Assembly: GCF_009183655.1 (NCBI RefSeq)
Contig: NZ_WEIO01000003.1
Location: 310,001-374,000, forward strand
Direction: 5' to 3'
DNA: 64,000 bases
Origin: Bacillus aerolatus
GTDB taxonomy: Bacteria; Bacillota; Bacilli; Bacillales; Domibacillaceae
Shown here: positions 18,122 to 25,227 of the stretch, one piece after another
How positions within the stretch are numbered: the stretch's first letter is position 1
Layout: each line of letters starts with the position of its first letter
The notes under the pieces: model-generated
Database searches by the model: none
Seen by the model: only the letters and a program-made list of their open reading frames with translations
Told to the model about the DNA's origin: nothing
Translations under genes and position numbers: made by a program

Positions 18122-18161
18122 TTTATGATTATTTGTGATTATTTGTGATTAGTTATGATTA
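18122..18161. repeat. Four tandem 10-bp repeats upstream of the dioxygenase operon
   Basis: The units TTTATGATTA, TTTGTGATTA, TTTGTGATTA and GTTATGATTA follow each other without gaps, 99-138 bp before the alpha-subunit ATG. A 10-bp period puts each unit on the same face of the helix, as in arrays of regulator sites. No regulator gene is adjacent. Confidence 0.6.
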
Positions 18162-18358
18162 GAGAAATAAAATGAATGTAAGATATTTGCCTGAAAGGGG
18201 CCTTTTGAACAATAGTGAGATAATCTCTATAAATTATTCATATCTTTCGCAGATTGTAATACTAATCTAACAGAATCCCAAACATGATCATGGGTCCGAA
18301 TTGATTACTGGTTTTGCACAATGTGCACAGAACAAGGATGTTAAACAGTATTTTGTTA

Positions 18359-18389
18359 GAAAATAGAGTCAGTCCCCCGGTACGCTAAA
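18359..18389. repeat. 31-bp dispersed repeat, copy 2
   Basis: Identical to 15908-15938. It is followed by GCGGGGGACAGGCACC, a motif seen in intergenic repeats of Bacillaceae. Confidence 0.75.
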
Positions 18390-18423
18390 GCAGTATCGCA
18401 GCGGGGGACAGGCACCCAAGTTT

Positions 18424-18686
18424 ACCAATGAAGGTAAAATAAGCGGAGATTTTTCGGTTAAATGCAGAATAGAGCTTGTTTCGGGGTAAATAAGGGGAGG
18501 TTTTCCGACTATGCAAAGCAAAATCCCTCATTTTCACGTTTTTCGAGTCAATAGGCGGAATCTCTTCGTCTATTTAAGCTATTTTTAATGATAATTACAA
18601 ATTAAGCGAAATTTTCCCGTCTATTTTATCAGATCAGGTACTTAACCTGATCCCCCAACCAATAAGAGCAGATCCTCTTGATCCCA
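18424..18686 (-). pseudogene. 263-bp direct repeat, copy B: 3' remnant of a second DUF559-type gene
   Basis: Full-length match to 14676-14938. The minus strand at about 18630-18686 still encodes an IKRICSYWLGDQVK-like peptide that matches IKRVRSYRLGDQVK at the C terminus of the gene at 14878-15543; the remainder of that gene is absent. The non-coding part has the same AATAAGCGGAGG-type units. The 18024-18754 gap therefore holds the tandem repeats, the 31-bp repeat, this remnant and the rlmH 3' end. Confidence 0.7.
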
Positions 18687-18747
18687 CCGTTAAGAAAACT
18701 TACAATGTTCCAGCCTCCCCAACTTTAAGGAGAGGCATTTTCTAATA

Positions 18748-18775
18748 ACCTCATTTACTTATGATACGGTTCCCC
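18748..18775. repeat. rlmH 3'-end sequence duplicated elsewhere (putative attB/attR)
   Basis: These 28 bases contain the last rlmH codons, the stop codon (18755-18757) and seven downstream bases, and are repeated exactly at 14534-14561. The encoded GEPYHK terminus corresponds to the GEAYHK terminus over which SCC integration occurs in staphylococci. Confidence 0.75.
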
Positions 18776-19234
18776 CCGGTTAATCCGAAAGCTCCGATAC
18801 ACCTGCTCCACTAATATCAGCCTCATCAGCTGATGGGGAAAAGTCATTTTTGAAAAAGATAACGTATCGTTGGCCCGCTGCATAACGTCTTTGTGCAGGC
18901 CGAGCGAACCGCCGATGATGAAGGCGATTTTGCTTTTGCCGTAGGTGGCGAGCTGATCAAGCTGTTTAGCAAGTTCTTCAGATGTTTTCATTTTGCCTTC
19001 GATAGCAAGTGCGATCACGTGCGTGTCCGAGCTAATTTTAGCAAGGATGCGTTCACCTTCTTTTTGTTTAACTTGCTCCATTTCTGTTATACTTAGTTCT
19101 TCCGGTGCTTTTTCATCGGCGACCTCAATAATGTCCAGTTTGGCATAAGCCGAAAGACGCTTGACGTATTCGTCGATTCCTTGTTTTAAATACTTCTCTT
19201 TTAGCTTTCCAACTGTAACGATTGTGATATTCAC
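18755..19234 (-). CDS. rlmH: 23S rRNA pseudouridine-1915 N3-methyltransferase RlmH
   Basis: A 159-residue SPOUT methyltransferase that methylates pseudouridine 1915 of 23S rRNA in the assembled ribosome, using S-adenosylmethionine. Landmarks: [20 protein letters not shown] at the start, [14 protein letters not shown] (SAM-binding knot loop) near residue 105-118, and the C-terminal [18 protein letters not shown] then NRGEPYHK. Length is exactly the family norm and the gene is intact. Three DnaA-box-like sequences lie just upstream. Its 3' end doubles as a duplicated att-like sequence, and the accessory region starts directly after its stop. Confidence 0.96.
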   Translation of the reverse strand: MNITIVTVGKLKEKYLKQGIDEYVKRLSAYAKLDIIEVADEKAPEELSITEMEQVKQKEGERILAKISSDTHVIALAIEGKMKTSEELAKQLDQLATYGKSKIAFIIGGSLGLHKDVMQRANDTLSFSKMTFPHQLMRLILVEQVYRSFRINRGEPYHK

Positions 19235-19270
19235 AGCATGTCCTCACTTTACAAACAATTTACGAACAGG

Positions 19271-19299
19271 TTATCCACAAAATTATCCACATATCCACA
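19271..19299. promoter_or_regulatory. Cluster of DnaA boxes upstream of rlmH
   Basis: Two perfect TTATCCACA boxes (19271-19279, 19283-19291) and one single-mismatch box ATATCCACA (19291-19299) lie within 30 bp, 37-65 bp upstream of the rlmH start and about 35 kb from oriC. Confidence 0.7.
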
Positions 19300-19518
19300 A
19301 AATTAATTTTTTCCACTGTTTTTTCTTTAAATAATCATATCATAATTGACCTGCTTCTTTTTTTTACGCGTTTTTTTCTTAACAAAATTCCTCTTTTTTA
19401 ATTGATTAGTAAAAAAGAATGAATATTCCAATTCTCCTTAAAATTTATATGGATTTAATACGCCCTTTACATTGGATTGACAGAATGAAGAGGAGCTTAT
19501 TTTAAGGGGGAAATGAAG

Positions 19519-21834
19519 ATGAGTAAAGTGAGAATGAAAACGATTCCGATTGTGCTTACAGCGGGGATGATATTTAGCAGTGCACCTGTCTTTCCCGAAG
19601 CAGCAGCGAACGGACAAGCTGTAAATCTGGTCCAAGAAAACTTCGATGCTTCCAATCTGCCTGCCGGGTGGAAGGTTATTCAAGGACAGGCAACTGTTCA
19701 AAACGGTAAGCTGACACTTACTTCTCCGGCCACTTCTAAGCCAGCGCGAGTCGTTGCGCCGCTAGCTGAACAAACCGGAGATTACGTCATTGAAGCCGAT
19801 ATGACGTTCTTATCTGCGGTGGAAGATACACGCTGGGCTTCTATTATGTACCGTGTCCAGTCAGAAAACTATCCTTATTACCAGTTTGCGGTTCGCCGCG
19901 GCGCCACTGCTGTGAATGGCCTTGAATTTGCCTTGCGCAACGACCGGAACCAATGGGAAGTACTTGGTAAAACGTTTTATTCCGAACCATTTGAATTGAA
20001 TAAGCCTTATCGCTTGAAAATAGTCGCGAAAGGCAGCCGGGTTCAGCAGTACATCAATGATCAGCTCGTCATTGATACAGATGCTGCTTCAGCTCATCTC
20101 AAAGGTGATATCGGTTTTCAAGCTGCCGGAACGACTGTGCAATTTGATAATTTAAGAGTCACATCCCAAGAAGCAGAATTGCCGCCGCTCACTGATTCCG
20201 GCGCCTTTTTGCCAAAAGAAGCGGAAACAAATATTTTGAACGCGCCAACTATTTTATCATCCAATGCCACACCTCAAGCCATTGATGCACTGGCCGGGAC
20301 GGGCGTTTCTTCTATGTTGCTAAAAACGAATAGCGATCTGCAAGTGAATGGCACTCCACTTAAAGACATGCTTGAAAAAATGAAAGGAAAAATGATTCCC
20401 GTCATTCAGCTGGAAGAGGAAAAAACAGCGGCACCGCTCATTTCTTTATTAAAAGAACAAGCCATTCAGGATGTTCACATTTTGTCGAGCAGCCCGGCGC
20501 TAGTGGATCTTGTGAAGAAAGAGGTGCCTACAGCAAGAGGAGCCGTTCTATATAACCGTCAATCTTTGAATAAACATGATATCAACCAATTTATTCAAAG
20601 TTTGCATAAGCATGGCGCTAAAACGGCTGTTATTCCGAAAAAGCTGCTGTCGGCAGATCTTGTCCATACATTCCACAGCCGGACGGTCTCGGTGTGGGGC
20701 ATAGGCGGGTCCAATGAAGCAGATGCTCATGAACTCATACATACTGGCGTAGACGGCATCATTGCTGATGAAGCTGCTCCCGTTTTAACAGCATTTAGCC
20801 GCTACCCTGAAAATACGCTCGTTCAGCGTCCAATTGTGGCTGCTCACCGCGGTATTCCGTCTCTTGCCCCAGAGAATACGATGGCCGGCTACCAGAAAGC
20901 GTATGAGCTTGGCGCCGACTTAATTGAAACGGATTTGCATATGACAAAAGATGGCCAACTCGTTGTTATGCATGATGAAACCGTCAACCGGACGACGAAC
21001 GGAACAGGCAAAGTGTCTGAGTTAACGTACGAACAAATTCGCCAGCTCGATGCAGGCGTGAAGTTCAGTCCGGAATTTGCCGGAGAAAAAGTGCCTTCTT
21101 TCCGCGAATTTTTGCAAGGATTTAAAGGAAAAGGCGCAATCCTTCTCGTTGAGCTGAAAGCAGCCGGCATTGAAGAAAAAGTAATAGAAGAAATTGAACA
21201 GGAAGGCATGACAGATGAGGTCTTAATTCAAAGCTTCAATCTTGATACAGTGAAGAGTTCTCGTGAGCTGAAGCCGGAAATCGGGGCAGGCTATTTATAC
21301 TCAGCCGGCGTGCCGGCAACAGCAGAAGCAAGATTGAAAGACGCCAGACAAATGGTCAATTACGCGTCTACAATGAATGTAACATTAAACTCAAGCTACG
21401 GCAGTCTTTCGAAAGAATTCATCACCTATATGAAGCAGCGCGGCATGACAAGCCTTCACTGGACATTCCGCAATGAGCAAGCGCTGGAAGAACAGTTGAT
21501 GAATGGCATGATCGGTCCAATTACCGACTACACACAATGGCTGAGTGCGGCTCCTGTCCGGCTGGAAACGCCGATTAAAAAGCAGAATTTAAAAGTTGGA
21601 AAAACAGCTGTTATTCAAGCTAAAGCTTTTGTCCATTACCGGGAAGAGAAAAAAGAAAATATTGAAACGACTCTTTTTTCTTCTGATAATGGGAAAATTA
21701 CCGCAATTGAAGGAAATACAATTAAAGCACTGGCACCTGGAAAAACATTTGTCTTTGCACAGCACACATTCACGATGCTTGGCAAAGAATGGCGGCTCGT
21801 GTCAGAACCGATTGAAGTGACTGTTTCCAATTAA
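19519..21834 (+). CDS. Secreted glycerophosphodiester phosphodiesterase with N-terminal concanavalin-like domain
   Basis: A 771-residue exported protein. Order: signal peptide (about 1-30, TIPIVLTAGMIFSSAPVF, cleavage after AAA likely); a laminin-G/3-keto-disaccharide-hydrolase-like beta domain (about 35-215); a region about 230-425 that looks like a decayed GDPD barrel half (WGIGGSNEADAHELI, GVDGIIADEAAP); the active GDPD domain about 437-680 with HRG, APENTMAGY, ETDLH and MHDETVNRTTNGTG; and a C-terminal Ig-like region. It hydrolyses glycerophosphodiesters to glycerol-3-phosphate. ATG 19519 is chosen, since AAGGGGG lies 8 bases ahead; ATG 19513 is only two bases from it. It is the lone plus-strand gene in this minus-strand block. 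Confidence 0.88.
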   Translation: MSKVRMKTIPIVLTAGMIFSSAPVFPEAAANGQAVNLVQENFDASNLPAGWKVIQGQATVQNGKLTLTSPATSKPARVVAPLAEQTGDYVIEADMTFLSAVEDTRWASIMYRVQSENYPYYQFAVRRGATAVNGLEFALRNDRNQWEVLGKTFYSEPFELNKPYRLKIVAKGSRVQQYINDQLVIDTDAASAHLKGDIGFQAAGTTVQFDNLRVTSQEAELPPLTDSGAFLPKEAETNILNAPTILSSNATPQAIDALAGTGVSSMLLKTNSDLQVNGTPLKDMLEKMKGKMIPVIQLEEEKTAAPLISLLKEQAIQDVHILSSSPALVDLVKKEVPTARGAVLYNRQSLNKHDINQFIQSLHKHGAKTAVIPKKLLSADLVHTFHSRTVSVWGIGGSNEADAHELIHTGVDGIIADEAAPVLTAFSRYPENTLVQRPIVAAHRGIPSLAPENTMAGYQKAYELGADLIETDLHMTKDGQLVVMHDETVNRTTNGTGKVSELTYEQIRQLDAGVKFSPEFAGEKVPSFREFLQGFKGKGAILLVELKAAGIEEKVIEEIEQEGMTDEVLIQSFNLDTVKSSRELKPEIGAGYLYSAGVPATAEARLKDARQMVNYASTMNVTLNSSYGSLSKEFITYMKQRGMTSLHWTFRNEQALEEQLMNGMIGPITDYTQWLSAAPVRLETPIKKQNLKVGKTAVIQAKAFVHYREEKKENIETTLFSSDNGKITAIEGNTIKALAPGKTFVFAQHTFTMLGKEWRLVSEPIEVTVSN

Positions 21835-21837
21835 ACT

Positions 21838-21874
21838 AAAAAAGAGCGTGCTTGTGTATAAGCCGCTCTTTTTT
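21838..21874 (+). terminator. Terminator of the GDPD gene
   Basis: AAAAAAGAGCG and CGCTCTTTTTT arms form an 11-bp stem immediately after the stop codon. Confidence 0.85.
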
Positions 21875-21876
21875 GG

Positions 21877-21885
21877 TTATCCACA
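21877..21885. promoter_or_regulatory. Isolated perfect DnaA box
   Basis: TTATCCACA, in the convergent gap between the GDPD gene and the CxxH/CxxC gene. A related CTATCCACA lies about 50 bases further on. Confidence 0.45.
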
Positions 21886-21953
21886 ACTTATTTTTGTTGT
21901 TTTTCTAAAAATTATACACATACCCATAGACTCTATCCACATACATCAGGGGA

Positions 21954-22106
21954 CTATTCGTGGGCTACTTTATATTCCGCTTCATTTTGACAGTATTCAC
22001 AGGACTTTTTCTCTACTTCCAGTTTTTCTATAATAGGTGCTGTTTCGTATTCATCCACAATAATGTCAAGTGCAAGTTCTGTATGTTCTTTGCAGCAATA
22101 AATCAT
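21954..22106 (-). CDS. CxxH/CxxC small zinc-finger-like protein (YyzF family)
   Basis: A 50-residue protein starting MIYCCKEHTELALDIIVDEY, with a CxxH pair (CKEH, residues 5-8) and a CxxC pair (CEYC, about 36-39) that probably bind one zinc ion. It corresponds to the CxxH/CxxC family found between the HtrA-type protease and rlmH in Bacillaceae (YyzF in B. subtilis); function unknown. ATG 22106 is chosen because AAAGGAGTGG lies 5-6 bases before it; an upstream in-frame ATG at 22139 would place the ribosome binding site inside the gene. It follows the htr gene's promoter region and may be transcribed separately. Confidence 0.85.
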   Translation of the reverse strand: MIYCCKEHTELALDIIVDEYETAPIIEKLEVEKKSCEYCQNEAEYKVAHE

Positions 22107-22181
22107 TTGATCCACTCCTTTGCGTATATATTCTATCATGAAAAAGCGCAGAAAAGCGTAGTGCCTTCCTGCGTCTTTCAG

Positions 22182-23393
22182 TTAAAGAGCTTCTTCTGAA
22201 GTTAGCGTCATTGTTGTTTTTTGTTTTTTTCCGCTTCGGTAAAAAGTAACTTCCACTTTATCACCGACTTTTTTCTTGTTGTACATATATTTACGGAGCT
22301 CTAAAATATCACGTACCGCTTGATTGTCAAGCTTTACAATGACATCAAATTCCTGCAGCCCTGCTTTTGAGGCGGGTGTATTAGGCATAACTTGCTCGAC
22401 CATCGCCCCATCATTAATTTCTCTAGGGAGCTTTAATGTTTCCTGCTGATGGTACGCCGGTATTTCATTCACGTTTCGGAGTGTCACTCCCATGGCGGGA
22501 CGAACCATTTTTCCATTTTTCTCAAGACTATCGATAATTGGTTTTGCAAAATTAATTGGAATCGATAAACCGATGCCTTCAACTGCACTTTGAGCAATCT
22601 TCATTGAATTGATACCAATGACCTGGCCGGCAATATTGACGAGTGCTCCGCCACTGTTACCAGGGTTAATAGCCGCATCTGTCTGCAACACTTCCGCCTG
22701 CCAGTCGATCATGTTGTCTCCATTAATATCAACCGGAATCGCGCGCTCCAAGCCGGAAATCACTCCTTGCGTGACCGATCCGGAAAACTCCAGACCAAGC
22801 GGGTTCCCAATTGCGATGACTGGTTCGCCGATTTTTAGCGCATCTGAATCGCCAAATTCAGCGACTTTTTTTACATTTTTTCCGTCAATTTCAACAACGG
22901 CTAAGTCCGTCCAAATATCTCCGCCACGCATTTTTGCCGGCACTTTTGTTCCGTCTGCGAGCGTCACTTCAAGCTGCTGAGCGCCTTCGATCACATGATA
23001 ATTCGTCACTATGTACGCTTTATCGCCGGATTTTTTGTAAATAACACCTGAACCTGTTCCGGCCGGCTGGGCAGATTCTTCTTCCCAAAAGCTGCCTGAT
23101 TGAATGTTTGTAATTCCGACGACTGTATCCTGTGCTTTATCTACCGCTTTTGTCACATCAGTCGTAATATTTAAAGAAACATTTTGTCCTTTCGGCTGCT
23201 CATCGTTTTGTTCAATGTGGACTTGTTCATTACTCTCTCCGCCCGGCAAGATATCATAATCCGCCAGCTTAGGAAGAGCGATAATCACGAGCAGTGCACC
23301 TAAAATAAGTCCGGCCAGACTCGCCAGGAAATACCCACTTTTACTAGGGCCGCGCTGATTTCGGCCAGCCCGGCCATCATCGTAATAGCCCAA
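22182..23393 (-). CDS. htrC: Membrane-anchored HtrA/DegP-type serine protease (YycK/HtrC)
   Basis: A 403-residue S1C protease. A short cytoplasmic N terminus (GYYDDGRAGRNQRG) precedes one TM helix (FLASLAGLILGALLVIIAL), so the protease faces outward. Catalytic triad: His in TNYHVIEGA, Asp in WTDLAVVEI, Ser in NPGNSGGALVN. A single PDZ domain fills the last 100 residues (ASKAGLQEFDVIVKLDNQ). It degrades or refolds damaged exported proteins. The start is TTG 23393, because AAAGGGTGAGG precedes it and the GYYDD start matches the family; the ORF is open further upstream to 23444. It is the last gene of the wal cluster in many Bacillaceae; here about 235 bp and a terminator separate it from walJ. 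Confidence 0.9.
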   Translation of the reverse strand: MGYYDDGRAGRNQRGPSKSGYFLASLAGLILGALLVIIALPKLADYDILPGGESNEQVHIEQNDEQPKGQNVSLNITTDVTKAVDKAQDTVVGITNIQSGSFWEEESAQPAGTGSGVIYKKSGDKAYIVTNYHVIEGAQQLEVTLADGTKVPAKMRGGDIWTDLAVVEIDGKNVKKVAEFGDSDALKIGEPVIAIGNPLGLEFSGSVTQGVISGLERAIPVDINGDNMIDWQAEVLQTDAAINPGNSGGALVNIAGQVIGINSMKIAQSAVEGIGLSIPINFAKPIIDSLEKNGKMVRPAMGVTLRNVNEIPAYHQQETLKLPREINDGAMVEQVMPNTPASKAGLQEFDVIVKLDNQAVRDILELRKYMYNKKKVGDKVEVTFYRSGKKQKTTMTLTSEEAL

Positions 23394-23587
23394 ACACCTC
23401 ACCCTTTCTACTACATACTGTCTCTTATTTTCCCCATGTAGCACAAATTATAACGTCTCAGTTGAAAATTTCAATTAAAATGCAATGTTCGCGGAAGTTA
23501 ATAACAGTGGGCTCATGAAATCACTATAATTATTATTTTACAGCTCATTTATAGTCAATAACAAACGTTTTGCAGTCAATGACATAA

Positions 23588-23619
23588 TAAAGCCGCCTGA
23601 ACAAAATCAGGCGGCTTTA
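23588..23619 (-). terminator. Terminator of the walRKHIJ operon
   Basis: TAAAGCCGCCTGA and TCAGGCGGCTTTA form a 13-bp perfect stem with a 6-base loop, ten bases beyond the walJ stop. Confidence 0.9.
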
Positions 23620-23628
23620 TCCATCCAC

Positions 23629-24423
23629 TTATATCTCCGTCAAAACAGTCGGGGTTTTCGGGTCTGTATGAAGCAGCTCAAATTGCTCCCCGACAGGCAT
23701 GTTTTTCATTTCGAGCGTTTGCGTGACGCTCATTTTGGCCAAGTCTTTCATGTTGTTGTCTTGGCTTAAATGCGCCAGGTAAATGCTTTTCGTCCGATCA
23801 CCGATCACTTCGCTCATAGCGATGGCTGCATCTTCGTTAGATACGTGGCCGAAGTCGCCCAAGATGCGGCGCTTAATATTCCACGGATAACGGCAGACAC
23901 GCAGCATTTGAACGTCATGATTGCTTTCAAATACGTAGGCGTCAGCATCTTTAATAATCCCTTTCATCCGGTCGCTTACATAGCCTGTATCCGTAATTAA
24001 CACGAGCTTTTTGCCTTCGTGGTGAAAAACGTAGAACATTGGCTCGGCGGCGTCGTGCGATACACCAAACGATTCAATATCGAGGCCCCCAAAGCTCTTT
24101 ATTGTTTCCATATCGAAAGTAAATTTTTGTTCTACATCCACATTGCCGATCAAATTCTCCATCGCCTGCCACGTTCTTTCGTTTGCATAAATTGGCAGCT
24201 TGTATTTTCTGGCAAGCACACCGAGCCCTTTAATATGATCGCTATGTTCATGAGTCACTAAGATGCCCGATAAGTTTTTGAGCTCCCGATCTATAGACGA
24301 GAAAAGTGCTTCCATTTGCTTGCCACTTAAACCGGCATCCACTAAAAACGCTTGCTCGCCTGTTTCAACGTAAAACGCATTTCCTGTACTGCCGCTCGCC
24401 AGAACACTAAAACGCATCGTCAT
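23629..24423 (-). CDS. walJ: WalJ (YycJ), metallo-beta-lactamase-fold exonuclease
   Basis: A 264-residue MBL-fold protein with the metal motif THEHSDH near residue 59-65, the start [15 protein letters not shown], a later TDTGYVSD and [10 protein letters not shown]. Its homologue acts as a 5'-to-3' double-strand DNA exonuclease tied to DNA repair and to coordination of division with replication. GGAGTGA lies 6 bases ahead of ATG 24423. It is the last gene of the wal operon, 21 bases after walI, followed by a strong terminator. Confidence 0.94.
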   Translation of the reverse strand: MTMRFSVLASGSTGNAFYVETGEQAFLVDAGLSGKQMEALFSSIDRELKNLSGILVTHEHSDHIKGLGVLARKYKLPIYANERTWQAMENLIGNVDVEQKFTFDMETIKSFGGLDIESFGVSHDAAEPMFYVFHHEGKKLVLITDTGYVSDRMKGIIKDADAYVFESNHDVQMLRVCRYPWNIKRRILGDFGHVSNEDAAIAMSEVIGDRTKSIYLAHLSQDNNMKDLAKMSVTQTLEMKNMPVGEQFELLHTDPKTPTVLTEI

Positions 24424-24444
24424 GTTGCTTCACTCCACTTACAA

Positions 24445-25227
24445 TTAGCTATTTTCTTCGTTCCTATAAATCGATCCGTCAAAGGCATTTACATACATTC
24501 TTTCTGTTTTCTCACCGTTTTTAATTTTAAAGTACCAAGTCGGCGACAGCACTTGCAATTCCGTCACAACTGTATAGTAGCCAAGCTCCACATTTGAAAT
24601 TTTACTATTTGGCTTAATCAAACCGTTTTTATAAAGCGTCTCGATCGCCTGATAAGCAGACAGAATACTTTCTGACTTACCATTTTCCTCTAAGTTCTCA
24701 AGCAGCGTCTGGCTGTAGGCATAAATTTCTCCATTGTTGTTCAGTTTAATTTCAAGTTTACCATTTTTGTTTTCAAACATTTTTTTATTGTCATAATGCT
24801 GATAAAAAATAGCTATATTCTTTTCATCATTCATGCCCCAATACCGGTACTGATCGCCGAAAAGGACATCTGATTCGACGAATGATTTCATGTCTTCCAA
24901 TTTTTCTTCACCAAGCTTAAACGGTTTTTGGAGATAGCTGTCCAAAATCAGTTGATTAAGTGAAAGCTTAACCGTTTGATTCAGCAGCCGATCCGTCTCT
25001 TTTTTCGTGAATTTTTTTGTTTTTGCCGTAATGATCGTTTCCTCGCTCACTTCTTCCGGCAATTTTTCATACTCAATATTGTAAGACTTTAATTTATCCT
25101 CAATCGAAGCTTCTTGTATAAATTCAAACTGGCTGGCACTATGCTTATTAAAAAATACCATCAAGAGAAAAATGTCCAAAATGAGGAAAACGGCAATGAA
25201 AATGGTTTTTGTTTTACTCCAATCCAT
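24445..25227 (-). CDS. walI: WalI (YycI), regulator of the WalK kinase
   Basis: A 260-residue protein starting MDWSKTKTIFIAVFLILDIF, i.e. one N-terminal TM helix with an extracellular YycI domain. With WalH it contacts WalK through membrane helices and adjusts its activity. ATG 25227 is chosen for the MDWSKTKT family start and the GGAGGG ahead of it; the frame is open further upstream, inside walH. It overlaps the walH end by 14 bases. Confidence 0.92.
   Translation of the reverse strand: MDWSKTKTIFIAVFLILDIFLLMVFFNKHSASQFEFIQEASIEDKLKSYNIEYEKLPEEVSEETIITAKTKKFTKKETDRLLNQTVKLSLNQLILDSYLQKPFKLGEEKLEDMKSFVESDVLFGDQYRYWGMNDEKNIAIFYQHYDNKKMFENKNGKLEIKLNNNGEIYAYSQTLLENLEENGKSESILSAYQAIETLYKNGLIKPNSKISNVELGYYTVVTELQVLSPTWYFKIKNGEKTERMYVNAFDGSIYRNEENS

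Noticed and set aside
1-18747. Ccr serine recombinase, integrase or transposase gene in the accessory region
   Set aside because: I checked every substantial ORF here for catalytic patterns of these families and found none, so no mobile-element machinery is annotated.
19261-19300. DnaA-box cluster as a second replication origin
   Set aside because: No DnaA-trio or unwinding element follows, and a complete bipartite oriC flanks dnaA.
22609-22980. 123-codon ORF antisense to the HtrA gene
   Set aside because: Shadow of the protease gene; no independent start signal and low-complexity translation.
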